Part shown: positions 37,465 through 46,228 of the stretch, piece after piece
Layout: each line of letters begins with the position of its first letter
How positions within the stretch are numbered: the stretch's first letter is position 1
Assembly: GCF_001659785.1 (NCBI RefSeq)
Contig: NZ_CP015961.1
Coordinates: forward strand, 1,426,001-1,490,000
Source: Dietzia timorensis
GTDB lineage: Bacteria > Actinomycetota > Actinomycetes > Mycobacteriales > Mycobacteriaceae
Length of the DNA: 64,000 nt
Direction: 5' to 3'
Made by a program: the position numbers and the translations under genes
The notes under the pieces: generated by a model
The model's input: the letters and a program-made list of their open reading frames with translations, nothing else
Database searches by the model: none
What the model was told of the DNA's origin: nothing

Positions 37465-37600
37465 GACCTCGGGATCAACACCCGTCAACAGCGGGGGTCG
37501 GGGAAGCCACCGGATTCTATTCGGGTCAACGGTCTGATCGGGAATCAGACGGACGACCAACTACAAGAGAACCTCCGCGTGGAGCAAGACCTAAAGGAGA
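37465..37600 (+). ncRNA. structured 5' leader, possible c-di-AMP (ydaO/yuaA-type) riboswitch
   Basis: The leader is GC-rich and foldable: GTCTGAT/ATCAGAC form a stem near 37530, CTCC/GGAG pair shortly before the ribosome binding site. It contains AGCGGGGG, then a CC-A stem-loop closed by CGGGTCAACGG, and AACCTC near the 3' end, which resemble conserved words of the ydaO class. In actinobacteria this class often precedes cell-wall hydrolase genes. The match is by eye and incomplete; another structured leader remains possible. Confidence 0.45.
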
Positions 37601-37607
37601 ACGTTTC

Positions 37608-38228
37608 GTGGGAGCTCATTCCGCACCGTCTAAGTCGAACACTCGTCGCATTGCCATCTCCGGCCTGCTTGCCGGTGGAGCCGCAATCGCCGGCGCCGGT
37701 GTGGCAGCAGCCGCCCCGTACCAGGCAGAACTCGTCAACCCGGTTGAGGGTCTGCCTAGCGCCGTGACGTTCGACGCTCCCGCTGACCTGCAGGTTCCTG
37801 CCGGCTTCGAGGACATCGTCAAGGTCTCGGAAGTTACCGACGCCCCGGCCGAGCAGCAGTACGTTGAGGCAGCCCCGACCTCGAAGGGCCAGCAGATCCT
37901 CGAAGCCGCGCAGACGAAGGTCGGCTCCCCGTACGTGTGGGGCGCCACCGGTCCCGACTCCTTCGACTGCTCCGGGCTCACCTCCTGGGCTTACAGCCAG
38001 GCCGGCATCAACATCCCGCGCACGAGCCAGGCCCAGTCTTCGGGCGGAACGCAGGTCGCCAAGGGCGACCTGCAGCCCGGCGACATCGTCTCCTTCTACG
38101 GAGGAGCGACCCACGTCGGCATCTACGCCGGCGATGGCCAGATCCTCCACGCCTCGACCGAGGGCGTTCCGGTCGGCTACGCACCGCTCGACTCGATGCC
38201 GTTCAACAACGCCGTTCGTTACTACTAA
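37608..38228 (+). CDS. secreted NlpC/P60 peptidoglycan endopeptidase
   Basis: A 206-residue protein with GTG start and AAAGGAG at a good distance. The signal peptide has twin arginines (NTRRIAISGLLAGGAAIAGA) and a cleavage site near AAAAP; Sec or Tat export are both possible. After a linker, the NlpC/P60 domain covers about 100-206 with catalytic Cys121 in DSFDCSGLTSWAY, His in GATHVGIYAGDG, and the polar third residue region near ILHAST. It cuts stem-peptide bonds during growth or division. Rv2190c at this locus is much longer; this form lacks the coiled-coil part. See the CRP-type site, promoter and leader before it. Confidence 0.92.
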   Translation: MGAHSAPSKSNTRRIAISGLLAGGAAIAGAGVAAAAPYQAELVNPVEGLPSAVTFDAPADLQVPAGFEDIVKVSEVTDAPAEQQYVEAAPTSKGQQILEAAQTKVGSPYVWGATGPDSFDCSGLTSWAYSQAGINIPRTSQAQSSGGTQVAKGDLQPGDIVSFYGGATHVGIYAGDGQILHASTEGVPVGYAPLDSMPFNNAVRYY

Positions 38229-38365
38229 GAGGTAGTACCGACCGAGCGAGCAATTCCCGCACCCACTCCGCAGAGCGGCGCGCACAAGGCGCCCCTGCGG
38301 AGTTTGTGCATTTCGGACTGATGTCGAGTGACGGCGCGCCGTCGATGTGTGAAAGGCTGGAGGCC

Positions 38366-39514
38366 GTGGCCCGCACCCTACTGATCACCAACGACTATCC
38401 GCCGCGGCCCGGCGGTATCCAGTCGTATATCGAAAGCTATCTCCGCTATCTCGACGCCGAAGACGTCTGCATTCTCACGTCTACGTTCGGTGAGGAGGAG
38501 TCCGCGGCCTACGATGCCGCCCGCCCGTACACGGTCCGGCGTATGCCCACCGGGATGCTGCTCCCGACACCGAATGTCATCGCCGAGGCGCAGCGCCTGA
38601 TAGATGAATGGCAGGCCGAGACCGTGTGGTTCGGGGCGGCCGCCCCGTTGGCCGTGATGTCCGGGGCGCTTCGCCGCGGGAGCGTACGACACATCGTCGC
38701 AAGCACCCACGGGCACGAAGTCGGATGGTCCATGCTGCCCCCGTCTCGCGCCGCGCTTCGCTATATCGGCGACCACACCGACGCGGTCACATTCGTCTCG
38801 GAGTACACGAGACAGCGGTTCTCCGCGGCCTTCGGCCCGAGGGCGCGTCTGATCCACCAGCCAGGTGGCGTGGACGTCGAGCGTTTCGCGCCCGAAACGA
38901 ATCAGTCGGCGATTGACGCCACCCGCTCCAGGTACGCGATCGGTTCCGAGTCGAAGATGATCCTGTGTCTGTCGCGGCTCGTCCCGCGCAAGGGGCAGGA
39001 CAAGCTCATCGCGGCCCTGCCGAAGATCCGTTCCCGAATCCCGGGCGCAGTCCTCGTACTTGCCGGCGGGGGCCCGTACCGTGCGACGTTGGAGAAGCTC
39101 GCCGAACGGCACGGCGTCACCGATCACGTCGTTTTCACAGGGCGCATCCCGGACGAGGACGTCGTGAAGCTGCACCAGGCCGCAGATGTGTTCGCCATGC
39201 CCGCGAGGACAAGGGGAGCGGGATTGGACGTCGAAGGCCTCGGCATCGTGTACCTCGAGGCATCGGCGTGCGGGGTGCCCGTGGTGGCGGGGCGCTCTGG
39301 CGGCGCTCCCGAGACGGTTCTGGACGGTCAGACCGGGCTGGTTGTCGATGGCTCGCAGGCGCTGCCGGTTGCGGATGCACTCATTGAGATTCTGGATGAC
39401 GACGCGCGCGCTCGTTCGATGGGGAGTGCCGGGCGGGAGTGGGTCTTGGACAGGTGGTCGTGGGACGAACTCGGCAATCGGATGCGCGAGGTCCTGTTGC
39501 CGTGGGACGACTGA
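38366..39514 (+). CDS. pimB: GDP-mannose:phosphatidylinositol-monomannoside alpha-mannosyltransferase
   Basis: A 382-residue GT4 glycosyltransferase (PimB', Rv2188c-like) that adds the second mannose to phosphatidylinositol mannoside at the inner membrane face. Blocks seen: LLITNDYPPRPGGIQSYIES (acceptor site), ETVWFGAAAPLAVM, STHGHEVGWSMLP, LSRLVPRKGQDKLI (phosphate binding), and the donor site ARTRGAGLDVEGLGIVYLEA. The GTG at 38366 fits the family start, though GGAGG is close to it; an ATG at 38345 is an alternative. It ends at a strong terminator. Confidence 0.93.
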   Translation: MARTLLITNDYPPRPGGIQSYIESYLRYLDAEDVCILTSTFGEEESAAYDAARPYTVRRMPTGMLLPTPNVIAEAQRLIDEWQAETVWFGAAAPLAVMSGALRRGSVRHIVASTHGHEVGWSMLPPSRAALRYIGDHTDAVTFVSEYTRQRFSAAFGPRARLIHQPGGVDVERFAPETNQSAIDATRSRYAIGSESKMILCLSRLVPRKGQDKLIAALPKIRSRIPGAVLVLAGGGPYRATLEKLAERHGVTDHVVFTGRIPDEDVVKLHQAADVFAMPARTRGAGLDVEGLGIVYLEASACGVPVVAGRSGGAPETVLDGQTGLVVDGSQALPVADALIEILDDDARARSMGSAGREWVLDRWSWDELGNRMREVLLPWDD

Positions 39515-39556
39515 ACCCCAGCTAGCCGTGCCGGTGCGCCGGGCGTGCGTACGACA

Positions 39557-39596
39557 AGAAGGGTGGTTTTCGGACTGAGCCGAAAACCACCCTTCT
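39557..39596. terminator. bidirectional intrinsic terminator between pimB' and fadD15
   Basis: A perfect 17-bp stem (AGAAGGGTGGTTTTCGG with its complement) around ACTGAG, between convergent genes. Confidence 0.92.
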
Positions 39597-39627
39597 CTAC
39601 GTCGTCACGGGCGAGAACGCCGCGGTG

Positions 39628-41433
39628 CTATCTCTTGGCGTAGATCGCCTCGATCTCATTTGCGAACTTCTCGTGGACCACGTTGCGCTTGACCTTGAGC
39701 GAGGGCGTGAGTTCACCGCTCTCCTCGGTGAACTGGCTCGGCAACACCTTGTACTTCTTGATGGCCTCGGTGTGGGAGACCGTGGCATTGGCGTGATCGA
39801 GTGCCTTGTCGAGGTGCGCGCGAAGATCGGAGTCGTCGGCCAATTCCTCGATCGAGCCCTCTTTACCGTTCTCCTTCTTCCAGCGCTCGAAGGACTCCTC
39901 ATCCAACGTGAGCAGGACTGCGATGAACGGACGACCGTCGCCGACGCAAACGGCCTCGGCAACCATCGCGTCCTGCTTGAGGCCTTCCTCGAGCCCGGCA
40001 GGGGAAACGTTCTTGCCGCCGGCAGTGACGATGATTTCCTTCTTGCGGCCGGTAATGGTCAAAAAGCCGTCATCGTCGATCGAACCGAGATCGCCGGTAA
40101 AGAACCAGCCGTCCTTGAAGGACTTGTTCGTCGCATCCTCGTTGTTCCAGTAGACATTGGTGACGACGGGCCCGGACACGATGACCTCGCCGTCTTGTTC
40201 GATGCGCACGGCGTGGCCGGGGAGCGGGCGGCCGACGGTACCGATCTTCAGCGCTTCCGGCGTGTTCACACAGTGAGCGGCGCAGGTCTCGGTGAGTCCG
40301 TATCCCTCGTAGATCGTCACGCCGAGGCCGTCGAAGAAATGTGCCAGACGGGAGCTCAGGGGAGCGCCGCCGGACACGGCGACCTGGCAACGCCCGCCGA
40401 GGGCTTCCTTGAGCTTGCTGTAGACGAGCTTGTCGAAGACTGTGTGCTTGACCTTGAGGAGGGCACCGGGCTTTCCGCCCGACCGCACCGCCTCCGAGTA
40501 TGCGACTGCCGTGTCGACTGCCGCTTCGAAGATCTTGCCCTTGACCGGGCTCGAGTCGTGCGCCTTCTGGCGTGCCGAATTGAAGACTTTCTCGAACACG
40601 CGCGGGACGGAAAGAATGTACTGCGGGCGGACCTGCCCGAAGCGCTCGACGATGTTTGCCAGATCCGCGGTGTGGGCGAGCGTGACCTTCTTGTAGATGC
40701 CGGCGTAATTGATCGCGCGCGCAAGCACGTGAGCGAGCGGAAGGAACATCAGCGAGACATTGCCGGGCGTGAGGTATTGGCTCAGCGAGGTTTCGGAAAC
40801 GGCCAAGGCCTCGGCCTGAATGTTTCCGTGCGTGAGGACGACGCCCTTCGGGCGGCCCGTGGTCCCCGAGGTGTAAATGAGGGTGGCCATATCGGAGGAC
40901 GAGACGCTTCCGCGGCGCTTGTCCAGCTCTGCATCCTCCACGGATGCTCCGGCCGACTTGAGCTTATCGAGGGCCTTCTCGTCTCCGTCGATGACGAGAA
41001 CGGCGACGTCCTGCTCGACATTCTTGCTCGCCTCCTCGACCTCGGCCGCATGCGCCGCGGTCTCGGCGATGACCATCTTGGCTCCCGAGTCGGACAGGAT
41101 CCACTCGATCTGGCTGGCCGAAGAGGAGTCGTAAATCGGGACGCTGCTGGCTCCGACCGCCCAAATGGCGAAGTCGGTGACACACCACTCGTATCGAGTG
41201 GACGAAAGGATTGCGACGCGATCTCCGACCTCGATCCCGCTGGCGGCGAGGCCGCGCGCAACCTCCCGAACCTCGGAGACGAAGTCGCTGGCCTTTACCT
41301 CGGCCCACGACGAGCCTTGCTCGCGAAGGAACATCGTGTGGTTGGGGTCCTCGGCGGCGATGTCGTAGACAACCTGGACGCAGGACCAGTCGTCGGGGAC
41401 GTTGATATCACCGGGGACGCTGTATTCACGCAT
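39628..41433 (-). CDS. fadD15: long-chain fatty-acyl-CoA ligase (FadD15-like)
   Basis: A 601-residue AMP-forming ligase. The nucleotide loop is LIYTSGTTGRPKGVVLTHGN near residue 185; the A5 motif is YEGYGLTETCAAHC; A7/A8 are WFFTGDLGSIDDDGFLTITGRKKEIIV, which includes the fatty-acyl-CoA ligase signature; the C-terminal lysine lies in TPSLKVKRN. It activates fatty acids to acyl-CoA for phospholipid or envelope lipid synthesis. AAAGGAAT precedes the ATG, and TACTAT at 41467-41472 on the coding strand may be the -10. It corresponds to Rv2187. Confidence 0.93.
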   Translation of the reverse strand: MREYSVPGDINVPDDWSCVQVVYDIAAEDPNHTMFLREQGSSWAEVKASDFVSEVREVARGLAASGIEVGDRVAILSSTRYEWCVTDFAIWAVGASSVPIYDSSSASQIEWILSDSGAKMVIAETAAHAAEVEEASKNVEQDVAVLVIDGDEKALDKLKSAGASVEDAELDKRRGSVSSSDMATLIYTSGTTGRPKGVVLTHGNIQAEALAVSETSLSQYLTPGNVSLMFLPLAHVLARAINYAGIYKKVTLAHTADLANIVERFGQVRPQYILSVPRVFEKVFNSARQKAHDSSPVKGKIFEAAVDTAVAYSEAVRSGGKPGALLKVKHTVFDKLVYSKLKEALGGRCQVAVSGGAPLSSRLAHFFDGLGVTIYEGYGLTETCAAHCVNTPEALKIGTVGRPLPGHAVRIEQDGEVIVSGPVVTNVYWNNEDATNKSFKDGWFFTGDLGSIDDDGFLTITGRKKEIIVTAGGKNVSPAGLEEGLKQDAMVAEAVCVGDGRPFIAVLLTLDEESFERWKKENGKEGSIEELADDSDLRAHLDKALDHANATVSHTEAIKKYKVLPSQFTEESGELTPSLKVKRNVVHEKFANEIEAIYAKR

Positions 41434-41829
41434 TCGTAATTCCTTTCGGCGGCGAACAGTCGAAGCATAGTAAACATTTTCCGATCCGAACCCAGAACGG
41501 CGACGGGGCGCCGGTGGCGCCGTTGCCGATTCGGATCCTCGACCGGAGGCCGTGAACTGTGACCCTCATAACTTTTTTACAGTCTACCCGTTGCTCTGAG
41601 GCCTAACGTGACTTCCCTGCCAATTAGAAGGAACGCGGCTTCGGACGTTACTCACGGCAATTTAATACGCGGGATTAACTCGGGGCGTTAATGCGCGCGA
41701 CGGGCCCCGACGAACGCTCCTCGGGACGATTTTCGCTGCGAGTGTGGACGGTGAGCTGTGTCCCGCGACGAAAAGCCAGTAGCGTGGAAAAGAGTTCATT
41801 GCGGCGACGAGCAGGAAGGTGCACCGACC
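41434..41829. other. 396-bp divergent intergenic region
   Basis: Lies between fadD15 and the SRPBCC gene. It carries the fadD15 -10 candidate near 41467, and AT-richer blocks with several TTAA words near 41655-41695 (TTTAATACGC, GATTAACTCG, CGTTAATGCG), which may be binding sites. No gene or RNA was recognised. Confidence 0.45.
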
Positions 41830-42363
41830 ATGACGGCAGAAGGTCAGGGCGGCGAAAATACGTCTGAGGTACCGCTGCCGGAGGGTCGATCGGCACAGTC
41901 GAGATCCGGTTCGAGCTCAGGGGGTAGCGCCCAAAAGACGGTGACTATCAACGCAGGCCTCGAAACAGTTATGTCGACCATCGCCGATTTCGACAATTAT
42001 CCAGACTGGGTGCCGGCAATTCGAAAGACCTCGATAGTCTCCACCGATGACGCCGGACGGCCCGCTCGCGTGGACTTCGTGCTCATCGCCGGCATCGTCG
42101 AGGACGAATATCAACTCGACTATTCCTGGTCCGAGGACGGGACCGAGGTGAGTTGGAGCCTTTCCGAGCCCTCGATTCTCCAAACCCGGCAGGATGGGAG
42201 CTACTCCCTCGCGCCGGGAGAACGTCCCGGCACGACAGATGTCACCTATTCGATCGATGTCGAACTGACCGTCGAGATGTTGGGGCGATTCCGGGAGCGC
42301 GCGGAAAAGCGCATCATCAACGCGGCCCTGGAGGATTTGGCCGCCAGAGTGGAGACGCGTTGA
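41830..42363 (+). CDS. SRPBCC (polyketide cyclase/START-like) protein
   Basis: A 177-residue protein with a disordered Ser/Gly-rich N-terminus of about 35 residues, then a SRPBCC fold: TVTINAGLETVMSTIADFDN, YPDWVPAIRKTSIVS, VDFVLIAGIVEDEYQLDYSW, and a C-terminal long helix FRERAEKRIINAALEDL. The fold holds hydrophobic ligands; the ligand here is unknown. It corresponds to Rv2185c. AGGAAGG lies upstream of the ATG at 41830. The next gene starts within its stop codon (TTGA), so the two are coupled. Confidence 0.85.
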   Translation: MTAEGQGGENTSEVPLPEGRSAQSRSGSSSGGSAQKTVTINAGLETVMSTIADFDNYPDWVPAIRKTSIVSTDDAGRPARVDFVLIAGIVEDEYQLDYSWSEDGTEVSWSLSEPSILQTRQDGSYSLAPGERPGTTDVTYSIDVELTVEMLGRFRERAEKRIINAALEDLAARVETR

Positions 42364-43322
42364 CCGACAAGAATTCTGCGGACTCAACGCAGTGCGTGGT
42401 CGTCGTCGGCGGGGGGCGAGACGAGCGGGTAAAGGCGATCGAGGAGTTGCTCGGTGACGCGGGCCCGGAGGCAACGGCCATGCTCTACACGTCGTCGCCG
42501 AACTACTTCACCCGGATATTGGGAAGCGACAGGCAAGAAGCACTCGATATCCGGGACGACAACGCCGAGACGCTCGCCGCCGCCTACGGAGATCGCCTCC
42601 GTTCGGTCGGCGCCGTCGGACCGCGACTGCTCCTGCTCGATAGGAATTCCTCGCTTGCCGAGGCGCTGAGTTGGGAGTACCTCAGGCGCGCAGTCGAATC
42701 GAAAGCCTGGGACCTCGTCATACGGGAAATGGACGGCACGACTGCGGCTCTGCATCGCATCGAAGCTCCTCAACAGAGCGCCGACCTGATCGAGTCGTTC
42801 TGGCCGAGGAACACGAGATTCGCGGCGCTGGCCGCCGGCGAGCACATCGACCCGGCGGTCCTTGATGCGCACGAAATCGCCTCGACTCTTGATGTTCTCA
42901 CCGCTTGGCTTTCCGGTTCCAGCGGATCGGTTCCCGCCGATCTTCCCGCGATTCGCATCGTCGTCGCCGGAACGGGCGAGGACGTCCGGACGACCACCGC
43001 AATGGCGGCACTTTTGGGAGCACGAGCCGCAGAGGCGAACCCTGTCGAGCCGATGCGAAGAGTGAAATCCGTCGAAGGGTTGCCGACCTACGAGCTCGTC
43101 GTTTCCGTCCCCGCCGAACCCGACCGAGAACCTGTCGTTATCGACGGTTTGCTCCGCATGTTCTTCTCCGGGGTTCGCGCAGACGTGGAGATCGGAAGTG
43201 TGCTTGCGCGCTGCCTGGTTCATCAGGTCGATTTCGAGCAGGGCGGCGACGATGCGCGATTGAGGATCCTGTTCGTCGCCAATCCAAGCATGTGGCCGGA
43301 GTCGATGATCGCCCGAGCGTGA
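42360..43322 (+). CDS. conserved protein at the Rv2184c position, function unknown
   Basis: A 320-residue protein that appears to start at TTG overlapping the previous stop. Rv2184c, at the same place, is an ArsA-like ATPase, but here no Walker A lysine motif is visible: the N-terminal strand CVVVVGGGRDERVKAIEELL lacks GKT/S. Other stretches are GPRLLLLDRNSSLAEAL, WDLVIREMDGTTAALHRIEA, and a C-terminal IRIVVAGTGEDVRTTTAMAALL, which has a strand-glycine-helix look. It may be a degenerate ATPase or an unrelated small-GTPase-like fold. It lies in a run of four same-strand genes. Confidence 0.6.
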   Translation: MTDKNSADSTQCVVVVGGGRDERVKAIEELLGDAGPEATAMLYTSSPNYFTRILGSDRQEALDIRDDNAETLAAAYGDRLRSVGAVGPRLLLLDRNSSLAEALSWEYLRRAVESKAWDLVIREMDGTTAALHRIEAPQQSADLIESFWPRNTRFAALAAGEHIDPAVLDAHEIASTLDVLTAWLSGSSGSVPADLPAIRIVVAGTGEDVRTTTAMAALLGARAAEANPVEPMRRVKSVEGLPTYELVVSVPAEPDREPVVIDGLLRMFFSGVRADVEIGSVLARCLVHQVDFEQGGDDARLRILFVANPSMWPESMIARA

Positions 43323-43453
43323 CACCGGGCAGCCGACATGTCCACCGCCTTCCCCGAAGCGCCGCCCTATTCGAGTCGAATCCACCAGTTTCGGAATCCG
43401 GAGGAATAGTGTGAGAAACATCCGCCCGGACTTACTCGGTGAGAGGCGTACGG

Positions 43454-44176
43454 ATGCTTTATTGGCTGTTGAAGTACATCGTTCTGGGGCCATGGTTCTT
43501 CCTGGCCGGCCGTCCTACGTTCGAAGGCGCCTCGAACTTCCCGAATGAGGGCGCGGCTCTGCTCGCGATCAATCACCTCTCCGCCTCCGACTGGCTCTTC
43601 CTTCCGCTCCGCTCGCCGCGCCGACTCACGTTTCTCGCCAAGAGTGAGTACTTCACAGGGTCGGGTCTGACGGGGAAGTTCCAGCGCTTCTTCTTCGCCC
43701 AGACGGGACAGGTTCCCATCGACCGCACGGATGCCGATGCGGCGACTGCGGCGATGGAGACCGGGGCGAGAGTCCTCGCCGAGGGGCAGATCCTCGGCAT
43801 GTTTCCCGAAGGCACCCGGTCGCCGGACGGAAAGCTTTATCGCGGGAAGACCGGAATCGCGCGTGTCGCGCTCAAATCCGGTATTCCCATCGTTCCGGTC
43901 GGCCTCATCGGAACCGATAAGTTTCTCGGCGCGGACTCGCATGTCCCACGCCCCGCGAAGATTCGCATCCGCATCGGCGAACCGCTCGACGTGAGTCCAT
44001 GGCTCGATCGCATCGGCGAACGGGAGGCCGAGAGGGAGGTCACGGACGAGGTGATGCGCCGGATCCAGGAACTCACCGGGCAGGAGTATGTACCCGACGT
44101 GTACGGTGCCGACGTCAAGGAAAAACTCGACGCGCTGCGTGAGAATCGTTCCGACAACGCAAAAGACGAGAAGTGA
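43454..44176 (+). CDS. 1-acyl-sn-glycerol-3-phosphate acyltransferase (PlsC family)
   Basis: A 240-residue membrane-associated acyltransferase. Motif I appears as NHLSASDWLF (NH with four residues, here N-H-L-S-A-S-D), motif III as GMFPEGTRSPDG, and IVPVGLIGTDKF is motif IV. An N-terminal hydrophobic helix LLKYIVLGPWFFLAG anchors it. It transfers acyl chains to lysophosphatidic acid or a related lipid. GAGAGG lies seven bases before the ATG at 43454. It corresponds to Rv2182c and could use acyl-CoA made by FadD15. Confidence 0.9.
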   Translation: MLYWLLKYIVLGPWFFLAGRPTFEGASNFPNEGAALLAINHLSASDWLFLPLRSPRRLTFLAKSEYFTGSGLTGKFQRFFFAQTGQVPIDRTDADAATAAMETGARVLAEGQILGMFPEGTRSPDGKLYRGKTGIARVALKSGIPIVPVGLIGTDKFLGADSHVPRPAKIRIRIGEPLDVSPWLDRIGEREAEREVTDEVMRRIQELTGQEYVPDVYGADVKEKLDALRENRSDNAKDEK

Positions 44177-44189
44177 GGACCAGCACCGA

Positions 44190-44717
44190 GTGCGGTATTT
44201 CTACGACTGCGAGTTCATCGAAGACGGCCACACCATCGAGCTAGTGTCCATCGGAGTGGTGGCCGAATCCCGCAATGGCGTCCCCGGAGCCGAGTTCTAT
44301 GCCGTGTCCACCGATCACGACCCCTCCAAGGCGGGTGAGTGGGTCAAACGGAACGTGTTGAATAAGCTGCCGAACCCCTCGGACCGCGCGTGGATGGGAC
44401 GCGAGCGGATTCGGGACGAGCTCTACGACTTCCTCATGACCAATGCGCGCGGAACCGCCATCGAGCTTTGGGCCTGGGTCGGAGCCTACGATCACGTGGC
44501 GGTATGTCAGCTGTGGGGAGATATGACGGCGCTGCCGCAGGCCATGCCGAGATTCACTCGCGAACTCAAGCAGCTATGGGAGTTCGCCGGTAAGCCGCCG
44601 CTTCCCGCGCTCGACAATTCGAAGGCCCACTCTGCGCTGGAAGACGCGCGGCACAACGTCGCCAAGTACGAAGTCATCGAGAAGGCGCTCGAAGCACGGG
44701 GAACGGACATCGGTTAA
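44190..44717 (+). CDS. DEDDh 3'-5' exoribonuclease (Rv2179c-like)
   Basis: A 175-residue RNase of the DnaQ fold. The active-site residues are in YFYDCEFIEDG (Asp, Glu), WAWVGAYDHVA (Asp) and the terminal HSALEDARHNV (His, Asp). M. tuberculosis Rv2179c, the founding member of this small family, is a 3'-exoribonuclease of the same length. The GTG at 44190 directly precedes the catalytic strand. It lies 13 bp after the acyltransferase gene and 33 bp before aroG, so an operon is likely. Confidence 0.9.
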   Translation: MRYFYDCEFIEDGHTIELVSIGVVAESRNGVPGAEFYAVSTDHDPSKAGEWVKRNVLNKLPNPSDRAWMGRERIRDELYDFLMTNARGTAIELWAWVGAYDHVAVCQLWGDMTALPQAMPRFTRELKQLWEFAGKPPLPALDNSKAHSALEDARHNVAKYEVIEKALEARGTDIG

Positions 44718-46157
<1,440 letters not shown>

Positions 46158-46172
46158 CGACGGCCCCACAGA

Positions 46173-46228
46173 TCAGCGCCCTCCGGCTCGGCTTCCCTGC
46201 ACACGGGGAGTTCAGCCGAGGGCGCTGA
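46173..46228. terminator. inverted repeat overlapping the convergent pknL end
   Basis: TCAGCGCCCTC pairs with GAGGGCGCTGA at 46218-46228, with inner alternatives such as CTCGGCT/AGCCGAG. It spans the pknL stop and may stop both convergent transcripts. Confidence 0.45.

Noticed and set aside
39625-41439. A 604-codon open frame on the forward strand opposite fadD15
   Set aside because: It mirrors the fadD15 codons and reflects GC-rich third positions; the translation is rich in Asp, Arg, Gly and Val with no family features.
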